Positions 52,868 to 61,475 of a stretch of 64,000 nucleotides of DNA are shown piece after piece. Below the pieces are notes generated by a model. That model was not told the DNA's origin. It did not search any database and saw nothing but the letters and a program-made list of their open reading frames with translations. The stretch's first letter is position 1; each line of letters starts with the position of its first letter. The stretch spans positions 4,092,001 to 4,156,000 of the forward strand of contig OZ252114.1 of NCBI GenBank assembly GCA_965248635.1. Direction: 5' to 3'. Source of the DNA: CBDAPI01 sp965248635. GTDB taxonomy: Bacteria; Acidobacteriota; UBA6911; RPQK01; CBDAPI01. The position numbers and the translations under genes are program-made.

Positions 52868-55150
52868 TTGAGAAACCGCGGTACTGAAGTCAGCTATCCC
52901 AGAGTGGCGCTATTGCTTGCCTTAGGAGCGTTCCTGTGGGCAGGCTGCAGTTTGCTGCAGGACACTCGTCCCAACTTCATCATTATTTTCGCCGACGATC
53001 TGGGCTACGGAGACCTGGGATCCTACGGCTCCACCCAGCATCGAACTCCGCACCTCGACCGCATGGCGGCTGAGGGACGAAAGTTCAACAGTTTCTATGT
53101 TTCCGCCAGTGTCTGTTCCCCTTCACGGGCTGCCCTGCTGACCGGCAGCTATCCGAAACGCGTCGGCCTCCACTGGGACGTAGTCAGGAATCGGTCTGTC
53201 CTTTACCCGGGCGACAAGCAGGGTTTGCACCCCGACGAGGTGACTCTGGCTGAGATCCTGAAGGAACAGGGATATGCCACAGCGGCTGTCGGAAAGTGGC
53301 ACCTGGGCGATCAGAAAATGTTCCTGCCCACCAGCCAGGGCTTCGACTCCTATTTCGGAATCCCCTTCTCCAACGACATGGGAGAAGATGTCTTCGCTAC
53401 AGCTGACTTCCCCGCTTTGCCGCTCATGCGCGACGAAGAGGTGATCGAAACGGAACCCGATCAGGCCCTCCTCACCAAACGCTATACCGAAGAGGCGATC
53501 CAATTCATCAAGGCCAACCGGGATGGTCCCTTCTTTCTCTACATGCCCCACACCATGGTTCACTACCCTCTCTTCGCCAGTAAGGAGTTTCGCGGACAGA
53601 GTGTCAACGGCCCCTACGGCGACGCAACGGAGGAACTGGACTGGTCGGTGGGACAGATACTGGATACCCTCCAGGAACTGGGAATCGATGAAAACACTCT
53701 CGTCATCTTCACTTCGGACAACGGTGCCGCCCCGGTGTTCGGAGGCGGAAACGGTCCTCTTCGAGGCACCAAGGCCACCCCCTGGGAGGGGGGCCAACGA
53801 GTCCCCTGCCTGATGCGCTGGCCCGGCCGGATCCCGGCTGGAATGGAATCCGGTGAGCTGGTGACTTCCCTGGACATCACGCCGACCCTGGCCCGGCTGG
53901 GCGGAGGCGAGATGCCGGCCGATCGCATCATCGACGGTATGGACATCTGGCCGGTGATCTCCGGTGGTCCGGAGGTCAAGAGCCCTCGAGATACTTTCTA
54001 CTATTACCAGTGGGGCAACCTGGCCGCCGTTCGATGGGGTGACTGGAAGCTGCATTTTGGCCGCCGCGCTCCCGTCGGGGAAGAGTGGCAGTTTGTTCCC
54101 AGCCTGGAACTCTACAACCTGGAAGAAGACCTGGGGGAAACGACCAACATGGCCGAGCAGAATCCCGAGATCGTAGCGCGACTGCAGGAGATCGGTTCTC
54201 GGGCTCGAGCCGACATCGGCGACGACGCCACCGGAGAAGCCGGAGCCAATACTCGCCCCTACGGATGGTTCGAAGATGCCAAGCCCTTGACGACACGGAG
54301 CGAATTCGCCGACGAGATTACCCGGAATGACCGGCCGGAGGAAGGCCCTTTCGACGCTTTTCTGGGCCGCCATCTGACCTTTTATTCCTCCTTTGATCGT
54401 TCCCACACAGCAGAGTTTTCTCCCGGGGATCCGGATATTTACACTGCCCCTTCTGAGCAAAAACTTGAAGAGGCTCGCAAAGGTCTTCACAACCCGGATA
54501 TCCAGCTGAGGAGACGAGGAGGTCGCTTTGGCGGGAACCTGGTTTTCCGCAAGCGAAACCGTCACCTGGTCTACTACCAGGGCGAAAAGAACGTGGCCTA
54601 CTCTCCACACCGCTGGGGCGGCACGGTCTCCTTCTGGTTGAACTTGAGCCCGGAAAAAGATCTGGAACCTGGCTTTTGCGACCCCATTCAAATCACCGAC
54701 ACGACTTACAACGATGGTGCCCTGTGGGTGGACTTCAGCGCCCAGAATCCCCGCGACTTTCGACTGGGATTGCTGGGGGATGTTGAGATCTGGAATCCCA
54801 ACAAACTGCCGCCCGATAAGGACCCCAATTTTGCACGGCGGCTCGTCCCGGTCTCCGACCTGCCGTTCCACAGAGGCCGCTGGACACATGTGGCATTTAC
54901 TTTCGTTGGCATCAATGGCCGCAGTGGCGGGCGAGGAATACTCTATCTGGACGGTGAGCGCCAGGGCACCTCTGAACTGATCATGGAACCCTTTACCTGG
55001 GACACCGGGCAGGCTTCCATTCGACTGGGTCTGAATTATGTCGGCGGTTTCGACGAACTGGCTCTCTTTGACCGGGCATTGAGCGCAGAGCAAATAACGC
55101 AATTGTACGAAATGAAGTCCTCGCTCAAGGGCATCGCGCAGAGCCGGTAA
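52868..55150 (+). CDS. Type I sulfatase lipoprotein with a C-terminal LamG/concanavalin-like domain
   Basis: 760 aa from TTG 52868 (AGGAGG seven bases upstream; TTG 52865 also possible). The frame further upstream is antisense to the deiodinase-like gene. A lipobox (FLWAGC, Cys27) predicts a lipoprotein. The sulfatase domain has PNFIIIFADDLGYGDLGSYG, the formylglycine signature C-S-P-S-R (Cys83), GKWHLG, MPHTMVHYP and FTSDNGAAPVFGGGNG. From about residue 500 a jelly-roll domain (GTVSFWLNLSPEKDL ... HRGRWTHVAFTFVG ... ILYLDGERQGTSE ... GGFDELALFDRALSAEQI) suggests carbohydrate binding. It ends in a 53-bp tandem duplication that created the stop. Confidence 0.93.
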   Translation: MRNRGTEVSYPRVALLLALGAFLWAGCSLLQDTRPNFIIIFADDLGYGDLGSYGSTQHRTPHLDRMAAEGRKFNSFYVSASVCSPSRAALLTGSYPKRVGLHWDVVRNRSVLYPGDKQGLHPDEVTLAEILKEQGYATAAVGKWHLGDQKMFLPTSQGFDSYFGIPFSNDMGEDVFATADFPALPLMRDEEVIETEPDQALLTKRYTEEAIQFIKANRDGPFFLYMPHTMVHYPLFASKEFRGQSVNGPYGDATEELDWSVGQILDTLQELGIDENTLVIFTSDNGAAPVFGGGNGPLRGTKATPWEGGQRVPCLMRWPGRIPAGMESGELVTSLDITPTLARLGGGEMPADRIIDGMDIWPVISGGPEVKSPRDTFYYYQWGNLAAVRWGDWKLHFGRRAPVGEEWQFVPSLELYNLEEDLGETTNMAEQNPEIVARLQEIGSRARADIGDDATGEAGANTRPYGWFEDAKPLTTRSEFADEITRNDRPEEGPFDAFLGRHLTFYSSFDRSHTAEFSPGDPDIYTAPSEQKLEEARKGLHNPDIQLRRRGGRFGGNLVFRKRNRHLVYYQGEKNVAYSPHRWGGTVSFWLNLSPEKDLEPGFCDPIQITDTTYNDGALWVDFSAQNPRDFRLGLLGDVEIWNPNKLPPDKDPNFARRLVPVSDLPFHRGRWTHVAFTFVGINGRSGGRGILYLDGERQGTSELIMEPFTWDTGQASIRLGLNYVGGFDELALFDRALSAEQITQLYEMKSSLKGIAQSR

Positions 55151-55200
55151 CACAGCTGTACGAAATGAAGCCCTCGCCCAAGGGCATCGCGCAGAGCCAG
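55095..55200. repeat. 53-bp tandem duplication at the sulfatase 3' end
   Basis: 55095-55147 and 55148-55200 share most bases (AATGAAGTCCTCGCTCAAGG against AATGAAGCCCTCGCCCAAGG). The second copy is out of frame and supplies the TAA stop; without it the protein would have ended ...AQSQH. Confidence 0.85.
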
Positions 55201-55230
55201 CATTGAATTCCGAGTCCCGGTAGAGATTCC

Positions 55231-58119
55231 ATGGAATACCTGAAAGTCACGCTCATCACCTCGCTACTGCTGCTGGTTCCGGGCTTTGAATCTCGACCCG
55301 CGCCCGCTGTGTCTGTAAATCAGGAGTCCGGGCAGGAGAGACCGGAACCGCCTGTGATCTTCAAGCTCGTGTTTGGCGATCGAGTCTCTCTCAAGGAGCG
55401 CTGGACCGGAACGATCCACCTGGAAGAGATTCAGGTGGAAGAAACCAAGGGGCTGAGGTTCCGAGGGGCGGATCAGCTCTCCTTGAACACCTTCGACCTC
55501 AGCACCTGGCTGGAGCGAGGAGACCGAGCGGACCGCCCCAAGGAGATCCTGATCCGGGGTCGAGGTCCCGCCGCAGCAGAAATCCGCGTAGAAACGAACC
55601 AGGGTGACTTTGACTTTCGGCTTCAGGATCTGGCTGCGGGGACCGTCCTGGACTTCCTGGACCAGAAAGTCCAGGTGAGCGGCTTGCACGGAGCCCAGAA
55701 AGTGACCAACGACAGCCAGGACGACGATTTTCCTTCGATTGCGATGGAGGACGACCAGCATGGCTGGATGGTGTGGCAGTCCTATACGGGAGAGTCTGAT
55801 GAAGTCCGTCTCTCCAGGTACGAGGGTCGCTGGAAAACCTATGCCCGCGTGCCCGGCGCCACGGGTGACGTGTGGAGGCCCCAGGTAGCCCTGGACGCGA
55901 GCCGGCGCCCCTGGGTGGTCTGGTCCCAGCAGATTGACGGCAACTTTGACATTTACGCACGAGCCCTGAATCACCGGGAAAACGAATGGGATGACCTGGT
56001 TCGGCTGAGTTCGCACCCGAATCCCGATATCAATTCGTCTCTTGTTTCGGATGCCGAAGGCGGACTGTGGGTCGTCTGGCAGGGGTTTCGCGGCGACAAC
56101 TCGGACATTTTCCTGCGCCACTACGATGGCGAGCGATGGTCGGGGGAAATCCAGGTCACCGGAGACCCTGCCAATGACTGGGAGCCCCAGGTAGCCGTGG
56201 ACAGCCAGGGCCGAGCCCAGGTGGTCTGGGACAGTTACCGCAACGGAAACTACGACGTCTATCTTCGGTCCGTCAGAGGCGAGGCTCTGGGGCCTGAAGT
56301 TCTGGTAGCCGGAACCCCTCGGTTCGAAGCTCACGCCACGGTGGCCGTGGACGGAGGAGATCGGATATGGGTGGCCTGGGATGAAGGTGGCGTCAACTGG
56401 GGCAAGGACACGGGCGCTACAGACGATCCCGGATGGCTGGACAACCCCGAAGAGACCTTCCTGAACTGGTGGGGAGAGAAAGCCGGCCCGGGAAGCCGTC
56501 TCTACGACAGGCGCAGTCTGAACCTGGTCATCCTGGAAGGAGGAGAGCGCAGGTCTCCGGCGGCCAGCCTGAGCACCACTCTGGCTGACCAGGGAATCCA
56601 GCGGCATGACTATCCCCGCCTCCTGTCCGATCCACTGTCAGGACGAATGGCCTTGCTCTTTCATAGCTGGGACGTGATGGGAGAGTGGAATTTCAAGGAC
56701 GGTCAGAAAGAGCAGGTCTACTGGGAGCAGGCTCTCATCTTCTACGAGGGAGAAAAGTGGTCCAGGGCCGTCGTTTTTCCGGAGAGCCGCGGGCGTATTA
56801 CCGGGTATTCCCACGCCTCCTTTGCCCCGGACGCCAGCCTCTGGTCGGTGTGGCCTGCTGATGGGCGTGATTTCCTGAGCCCCTACCGGCCCCTGGTAGG
56901 GAACATCTACGGCGCACGTTTGGAAGGATCCACTGATCGAAGGACCTTGAAACTTACAGACTGGCGTGAACCAGACCCGGATCCGGTACCCGCGGTCCAT
57001 CCCAACGAGAAGCAGGATGTCGAGGCCATCCGCTCCTACCGGACCTTCATTCATGGGACGGAAAACCGCATCGTCCGAGGAGAGTTTCATCGCCACACCG
57101 AATTCTCCTGGGATAACGGCGGACTGCGCGACGGTTCGCTGGTGGACTTCTACCGCTATGTTCTGGATGCTGCCGCTCTGGATTTCGGGGCCGTCACCGA
57201 CCACAACTCGGGTGGGGATTACAAGTACTGGTGGTGGCTGATTGAGAAGAGCTGCGACATGTACCAGGTTCCGCGGGCGTTCAACACCTTCTACGCTTAC
57301 GAGCGCAGCGTCTGGTACCCCGGCGGCCATCGCAACGTCTTCCACACCACACGGGGAGTTCCCGTGGTCTCCTTTTTCACCGACACGGCTTTCCAACGGC
57401 CACGTCCCGGAGTTGCCGCATCGCCGGCCTGGCTGGTCGAAAACGACACCCGGCTCCTCTATGAATCGCTTCACGAAAGCGGAGGAATTTCCATACCCCA
57501 CACGACTGGAACAGGTCACGGGGGCACCGATTGGAAAGACAATGATCCAGCGGTCGAGCCGGTCGTCGAGATCTACCAGGGCGCTCGAGTCTCCTTTGAG
57601 CATCCGGGCGCGCCTCGGGCTGCCCGCTTACAGCGGAGGATTTCCGTGACTTCCGGGAGCCGGGCTTCGTCTGGCAGGCCTACCAGAAGGGCTATCGCAT
57701 CGGCACCATCGCCAGCTCCGATCATTTCTCGACCCATATTTCCTTCGCCATGGTCTACACGGAAGAACCCACCCGGGGAGGCCATCTTCGAGGCTATCAA
57801 GAAGCGACGCACCTACGGGGCCACCGACAACATCATCCTGGAGGTTCGGATGGGGGAGCACTTCATGGGCGAGGAGTTCGAAGCCGCCAGGGTGGTTCCC
57901 CTGACGATTCGCGTGGTGGGCACGAGTGCCGTCTCGAAAGTAGAAGTCATCAAGAACGAGGAGATCGTCTACTCCACAACCCCGGGGCAGAAAGCAGTCA
58001 CCCTCACCTTCCTCGATCAGGATGTGACGCCCGGAACCAGCTACTACTATGTCCGGGCTCTCCAGGATGACTGGGAGATCGCCTGGGGAAGTCCGATCTG
58101 GGTCACTTATTTGGAGTGA
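55231..58119 (+). CDS. Secreted beta-propeller/PHP-type (DUF3604-like) hydrolase, second copy, with two compensating indels
   Basis: 962 aa, same architecture as 14617-17490: signal peptide, N-terminal domain, propeller blades (WMVWQSYTGESDEVRLSRYE, VWVVWSQ-type, WVVWQGFRGDNSDIFLRHYD) and the PHP-like part (IVRGEFHRHTEFSWD, GAVTDH, YERSVWYPGGHRN, SIPHTTGTGH). About 50 residues (codons near 57627-57777) read LQRRISVTSGSRASSG and so on, which is unlike the family; in the adjacent frame the same bases read EDFRDFREPGFVWQAYQKGY and SSDHFSTHISFAMVYTEEPTR, matching the paralogue. A missing base at about 57627 and an extra G at 57775-57778 explain this. As read, the conserved SSDH segment is lost. 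It starts 80 bp after the sulfatase. Confidence 0.85.
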   Translation: MEYLKVTLITSLLLLVPGFESRPAPAVSVNQESGQERPEPPVIFKLVFGDRVSLKERWTGTIHLEEIQVEETKGLRFRGADQLSLNTFDLSTWLERGDRADRPKEILIRGRGPAAAEIRVETNQGDFDFRLQDLAAGTVLDFLDQKVQVSGLHGAQKVTNDSQDDDFPSIAMEDDQHGWMVWQSYTGESDEVRLSRYEGRWKTYARVPGATGDVWRPQVALDASRRPWVVWSQQIDGNFDIYARALNHRENEWDDLVRLSSHPNPDINSSLVSDAEGGLWVVWQGFRGDNSDIFLRHYDGERWSGEIQVTGDPANDWEPQVAVDSQGRAQVVWDSYRNGNYDVYLRSVRGEALGPEVLVAGTPRFEAHATVAVDGGDRIWVAWDEGGVNWGKDTGATDDPGWLDNPEETFLNWWGEKAGPGSRLYDRRSLNLVILEGGERRSPAASLSTTLADQGIQRHDYPRLLSDPLSGRMALLFHSWDVMGEWNFKDGQKEQVYWEQALIFYEGEKWSRAVVFPESRGRITGYSHASFAPDASLWSVWPADGRDFLSPYRPLVGNIYGARLEGSTDRRTLKLTDWREPDPDPVPAVHPNEKQDVEAIRSYRTFIHGTENRIVRGEFHRHTEFSWDNGGLRDGSLVDFYRYVLDAAALDFGAVTDHNSGGDYKYWWWLIEKSCDMYQVPRAFNTFYAYERSVWYPGGHRNVFHTTRGVPVVSFFTDTAFQRPRPGVAASPAWLVENDTRLLYESLHESGGISIPHTTGTGHGGTDWKDNDPAVEPVVEIYQGARVSFEHPGAPRAARLQRRISVTSGSRASSGRPTRRAIASAPSPAPIISRPIFPSPWSTRKNPPGEAIFEAIKKRRTYGATDNIILEVRMGEHFMGEEFEAARVVPLTIRVVGTSAVSKVEVIKNEEIVYSTTPGQKAVTLTFLDQDVTPGTSYYYVRALQDDWEIAWGSPIWVTYLE

Positions 58120-58134
58120 CCGGCTGACGCCGGT
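58119..58134. terminator. Short hairpin between convergent genes, with adjacent GGTTACTG repeats
   Basis: ACCGGC-TGAC-GCCGGT at the stop of the PHP-type gene, then T/G-rich GGTTACTGGTTATTGGTTAC repeats up to the convergent sulfatase stop at 58155. A weak terminator candidate. Confidence 0.4.
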
Positions 58135-58154
58135 TGTTGGTTACTGGTTATTGG

Positions 58155-59612
58155 TTACTGTTTACCGGTTTTCATGCGCGGCATGGGGGCGGCGAGGGCT
58201 TCTCGCCAGGCGCGCAGTTGATCGTGCAACTCCCTGGCCTTCTCCGGTTGGCTGGGGGCGAGGTTGTCTCGCTCTCCGATGTCCAGGGCCAGATTGTATA
58301 GCTCGATTTCGCCTGTTTCAAAGAACTCGATGAGCTTGAAGTCACCCTCCCGGATAGCTCCGGCGGGTGTCGTTCGCCAACTCCCGACGTCACGTCGGGC
58401 TGGAAGATAGCCGGGAAAGTGCCAGTAGAGGGGCGGACGCTCCAATCGGGACTCTCTTCCCTGGAGCTGATCCATGAAACTTGTCCCGTCGATTTCCAGG
58501 TGCGGGGGTACTTTCATTCCCGCCATCTCCAGGAGGGTCGGAAAGAAGTCTGCCGATCCTACCGGCTCCGACTGGAGCGTTGCGGCCGGGACGAGGGGCG
58601 GAAAGCGCACCATCAGCGGGACCCGGACTCCACCTTCGTAAAGCATCCCTTTCCCTCCGCGCAGAGGCCTGTTAGTGGTAGCGTCCCAGGGATACATCTT
58701 CCCCTGGGTGGCAGTGGGGGGAACTTCTACACCCGCCTCGGTGTACCCGCCCACTCCGCCGTTGTCCGAGTAGAAAAAGACGGCCGTCCGATCCCGCAGC
58801 TGGAGCTCATCGAGTGCTTCCAAAACCCGTCCGACAGCCTCGTCGAGGCTTTGAACCATGGCGGCGTAGTCCGGATGATGCTGGCCACGGACGGGCTTCC
58901 GCCCGGTATATTTCGCAATCAGTTCGGGCCTGGCCTGGATCGGAAAGTGGACCGCGTAAAACGGCAAGTAGAGGAGAAAGGGGCGATCCCGATTCGACTC
59001 GATGAAAGACACGGCCTCGGCGGCCAGCCGGCCGGTCAGGTGTTCGCCCTCGGGACCATCCGGAAGCTGTGGGTTCTGGTAGGGACTGAAGTACCCGCCC
59101 ATGGGACCTCCCGTCTGGTTCCCCCCCACGTTGACGTCAAACCCCTGGCCCCTGGGCGCAAGTGTATCCGTCCCCAGATGCCACTTTCCCATGTGAGCGG
59201 TAACGTAGCCCGCGCCTTGGAAGAGCTCGGCGAAGGTGACCTCGGCAAGGGGAAGATCCGTGACATTGTCGACCGGAACCATGCGGCGGAACTCCTCGCG
59301 TCCTCGGGCCCCCGACGCGACCGTGTAAACCCCGGTCCTGGGGCTGTAGCGTCCCGTCATCAAAGCCGCCCGGGTGGGGGCGCAGTTGGGGTTGGCGTAA
59401 GCACTTGTGAATCGGGTGCCATCCCGAGCCAGGGAGTCGATGTTGGGAGTCTCATAGAAGCCGCTTCCATACGACCCCAGGTCGGTCCACCCCAGATCGT
59501 CGGCCACGATCAGAACGATGTTGGGAGGCCGAGTCTCGACCTCGGGGGGCCTGGAACACGCGACCCCACTCAGAAGGATCGCCAGAACAAGCCGGCTGGA
59601 AAGTTGAACCAC
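58155..59612 (-). CDS. Type I sulfatase, lipoprotein
   Basis: 485 aa from GTG 59612, the only plausible start before the signal; farther upstream the frame is antisense to the PIG-L gene. A lipobox (SGVAC, Cys19) is followed by NIVLIVADDLGWTDLGSYGS and the signature C-A-P-T-R (Cys77), where Thr replaces the usual Ser of C-x-P-S-R; this variant is frequent in environmental sulfatases and still fits formylglycine formation. GKWHLGTDTLAPRGQGFD, PFYAVHFPIQ and FYSDNGGVGGYTEAG complete the active site. Short C-terminus, no accessory domain. Divergent from the PIG-L gene over 63 bp. Confidence 0.93.
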   Translation of the reverse strand: MVQLSSRLVLAILLSGVACSRPPEVETRPPNIVLIVADDLGWTDLGSYGSGFYETPNIDSLARDGTRFTSAYANPNCAPTRAALMTGRYSPRTGVYTVASGARGREEFRRMVPVDNVTDLPLAEVTFAELFQGAGYVTAHMGKWHLGTDTLAPRGQGFDVNVGGNQTGGPMGGYFSPYQNPQLPDGPEGEHLTGRLAAEAVSFIESNRDRPFLLYLPFYAVHFPIQARPELIAKYTGRKPVRGQHHPDYAAMVQSLDEAVGRVLEALDELQLRDRTAVFFYSDNGGVGGYTEAGVEVPPTATQGKMYPWDATTNRPLRGGKGMLYEGGVRVPLMVRFPPLVPAATLQSEPVGSADFFPTLLEMAGMKVPPHLEIDGTSFMDQLQGRESRLERPPLYWHFPGYLPARRDVGSWRTTPAGAIREGDFKLIEFFETGEIELYNLALDIGERDNLAPSQPEKARELHDQLRAWREALAAPMPRMKTGKQ

Positions 59613-59675
59613 GTCTCCCTCAAAAGCTAGTCTTAGCCCCGAAAGGATACTGACAAGAGACAGTCGAGAAAATAA

Positions 59676-60452
59676 ATGGAAAACCGACAGACCGGAACCG
59701 TGCTGGCCCTGGTGGCCCATCCCGATGATGCAGAATTTCTCTGCGGCGGCACGCTGGCGTTGCTGGCCCAGAGAGGATGGGAGATCCACGTCGCGACCTC
59801 CACACCCGGTGATCTGGGAAGCGCAGAACTGGCCCCGGATGAGATTGCCGCCCTTCGAAGAGCCGAGGGAGCCGCGGCGGCGGCGGTGATTGGGGGAGAT
59901 TACCACTGTCTGGAGCTGCGAGATCTGCGTGTTGTGTACGGTGAAGACGGCCTGCGCCGTTTCACTTCCCTGCTCCGAAGGGTTCGACCCGACCTGGTCC
60001 TGACCCACAGCCCCTCCTGTTACATGATCGACCACGAGGAAACCTCCAGGCTGACCCGGGCCTCCTGTTTTGCCGGCCCCGTCCCCCACGCCGTCGTCGT
60101 CGAAGAAGACCAGGCCCGGCCACTGGACAGCATTCCTTCCCTTTACTACATCGATGCCGTCGAAGGAATCGATCTCTTTGGCAACGCGGTGCCCTTCTCC
60201 TTCGCAGTCGACACCACCTCTGTCTTTGACACCCAGCTGGAGATGCTGGTCTGCCACGCCTCTCAGCGCGAGTGGCTGCGGCGCCAGCACGGCATGGACG
60301 AGTACCTGGAGACGGCTAGAAAATGGAGCCAGCAGAGAGGCACCCAGGTGGGCGTTCTGCACGCCGAAGTGTTCCGCCAGCACCTGGGTCACGGCTATCC
60401 TCGCGAGAACCTGATGGTTGAAGCGCTGGAAGGCCTGGTAATCACCCCGTAA
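59676..60452 (+). CDS. PIG-L/LmbE-family N-acetylglucosaminyl deacetylase-like protein
   Basis: 258 aa. The zinc motif A-H-P-D-D-A-E (14-20) near the N-terminus, ATSTPGDLGSAELAPDEIAA (T-x-G-x-x-G region) and MIDHEETSRLTRASCFAG (H-x-D-H-type second site) define the PIG-L family. Such enzymes remove acetyl groups from N-acetylglucosamine-containing small molecules such as bacillithiol or mycothiol precursors; target unknown here. Cytoplasmic, no signal peptide. Stands alone between divergent sulfatase and convergent korB. Confidence 0.93.
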   Translation: MENRQTGTVLALVAHPDDAEFLCGGTLALLAQRGWEIHVATSTPGDLGSAELAPDEIAALRRAEGAAAAAVIGGDYHCLELRDLRVVYGEDGLRRFTSLLRRVRPDLVLTHSPSCYMIDHEETSRLTRASCFAGPVPHAVVVEEDQARPLDSIPSLYYIDAVEGIDLFGNAVPFSFAVDTTSVFDTQLEMLVCHASQREWLRRQHGMDEYLETARKWSQQRGTQVGVLHAEVFRQHLGHGYPRENLMVEALEGLVITP

Positions 60453-60483
60453 GCCGGGGCTCTCTGATACGTACCTCCCAACC

Positions 60484-61398
60484 TCACATCATGCGCTGAA
60501 TGATTCGCTGACTTTGGTCCTCGTTCAGACCCAGCTTCCGAAAGGCCAAAGGGCCGCCTTCAGCCAGAACGGGCTCACGGTGGCCCAGGGTTGGCTCCAG
60601 TTTTTGCAGGAAGAGTCCGGTGTAGATCGTATCCCCCCACTCCAGGGCCTTTTCACAGGCAGCCTTCCAGTCGCTGGTATCGTGATTCTCGTCCTCCAGA
60701 CGCTTGATCCGGGATTTGAAGAACTTGTAGTCATTGTCGTGATTGTAGGTCACACACGGGCTGAACACGTCGATGAGCGCAAACCCCTTGTGTTGAATTG
60801 CTTTCTTGATCAGGTCAACCATGTGCTTGGGGTCTCCGCTGAAAGCCCGGGCTACGAAGGTGGCGCCGTTCATGATGGCGGAGGTGATGGGATTGACGGG
60901 CCGTTCTACGCTCCCAAAGGGCGTACTCTTGGTCTTCATTCCGTCACAGCTGGTGGGTGAAATCTGGCCGGTCGTTAGACCGTAGATCTGATTGTTCATC
61001 ACAACATAGGTCAGGTCGACGTTGCGCCGCGCAATATGCACGAAATGGTTGCCTCCGATCCCGTAGCCATCGCCATCCCCGCCCGTGCCGATGACCGTCA
61101 GCTCATGATTGGCCATTTTGGCTCCCGTAGCCACGGCCAGAGCCCGGCCGTGCAGGGTGTGCATGCCGTAGGAGTTAAAGTATCCGGGCAGATTCGACGA
61201 ACAACCGATTCCGCTGACCGTCAGGATCTCATGGGGCCGCAGTCCCAACTCGGCACAGGCTTTCTGCAGTCCTTTCAGCACTCCGAAATCGCCACATCCC
61301 GCACACCAGTCCGGCTCTACTTTTCCTTTGAAATCCTGTGGCTTCAGCGCGCCTTGCGGAGGGCCGGCATCCAGATCCTCTGGGGTGATCATACTCAT
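60484..61398 (-). CDS. korB: 2-oxoacid:ferredoxin oxidoreductase, beta (ThDP) subunit
   Basis: 304 aa. The N-terminus holds EPDWCAGCGDFGVLKGLQKA, part of the Cys set for the iron-sulfur cluster in these subunits, then SNLPGYFNSYGMHTLHGRAL. The thiamine-diphosphate/Mg motif is GGDGDGYGIGGNHFVHIARR to YVVMNNQIYGLTTGQ, and SPCVTYN carries another conserved Cys. Together with KorA it catalyses CoA-dependent oxidative decarboxylation of 2-oxoglutarate or similar acids with ferredoxin as acceptor, or the reverse. It lies 77 bp after korA on the same strand. Confidence 0.94.
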   Translation of the reverse strand: MSMITPEDLDAGPPQGALKPQDFKGKVEPDWCAGCGDFGVLKGLQKACAELGLRPHEILTVSGIGCSSNLPGYFNSYGMHTLHGRALAVATGAKMANHELTVIGTGGDGDGYGIGGNHFVHIARRNVDLTYVVMNNQIYGLTTGQISPTSCDGMKTKSTPFGSVERPVNPITSAIMNGATFVARAFSGDPKHMVDLIKKAIQHKGFALIDVFSPCVTYNHDNDYKFFKSRIKRLEDENHDTSDWKAACEKALEWGDTIYTGLFLQKLEPTLGHREPVLAEGGPLAFRKLGLNEDQSQRIIQRMM

Positions 61399-61475
61399 CT
61401 TTGCTCCTCTCTAGTACTTACTTGCAGAAATCCGATAACCTTTGCGGATGGGTCTTGCCATCTGGGGTCGCGACT

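Noticed and set aside
53123..55153. 676-aa minus-strand frame opposite the sulfatase
   Set aside because: Complements a full-length sulfatase with intact active site; no independent motif.
59613..60392. 5' extension of the 58155 sulfatase frame
   Set aside because: Antisense to the PIG-L gene; the lipoprotein signal begins at 59612.
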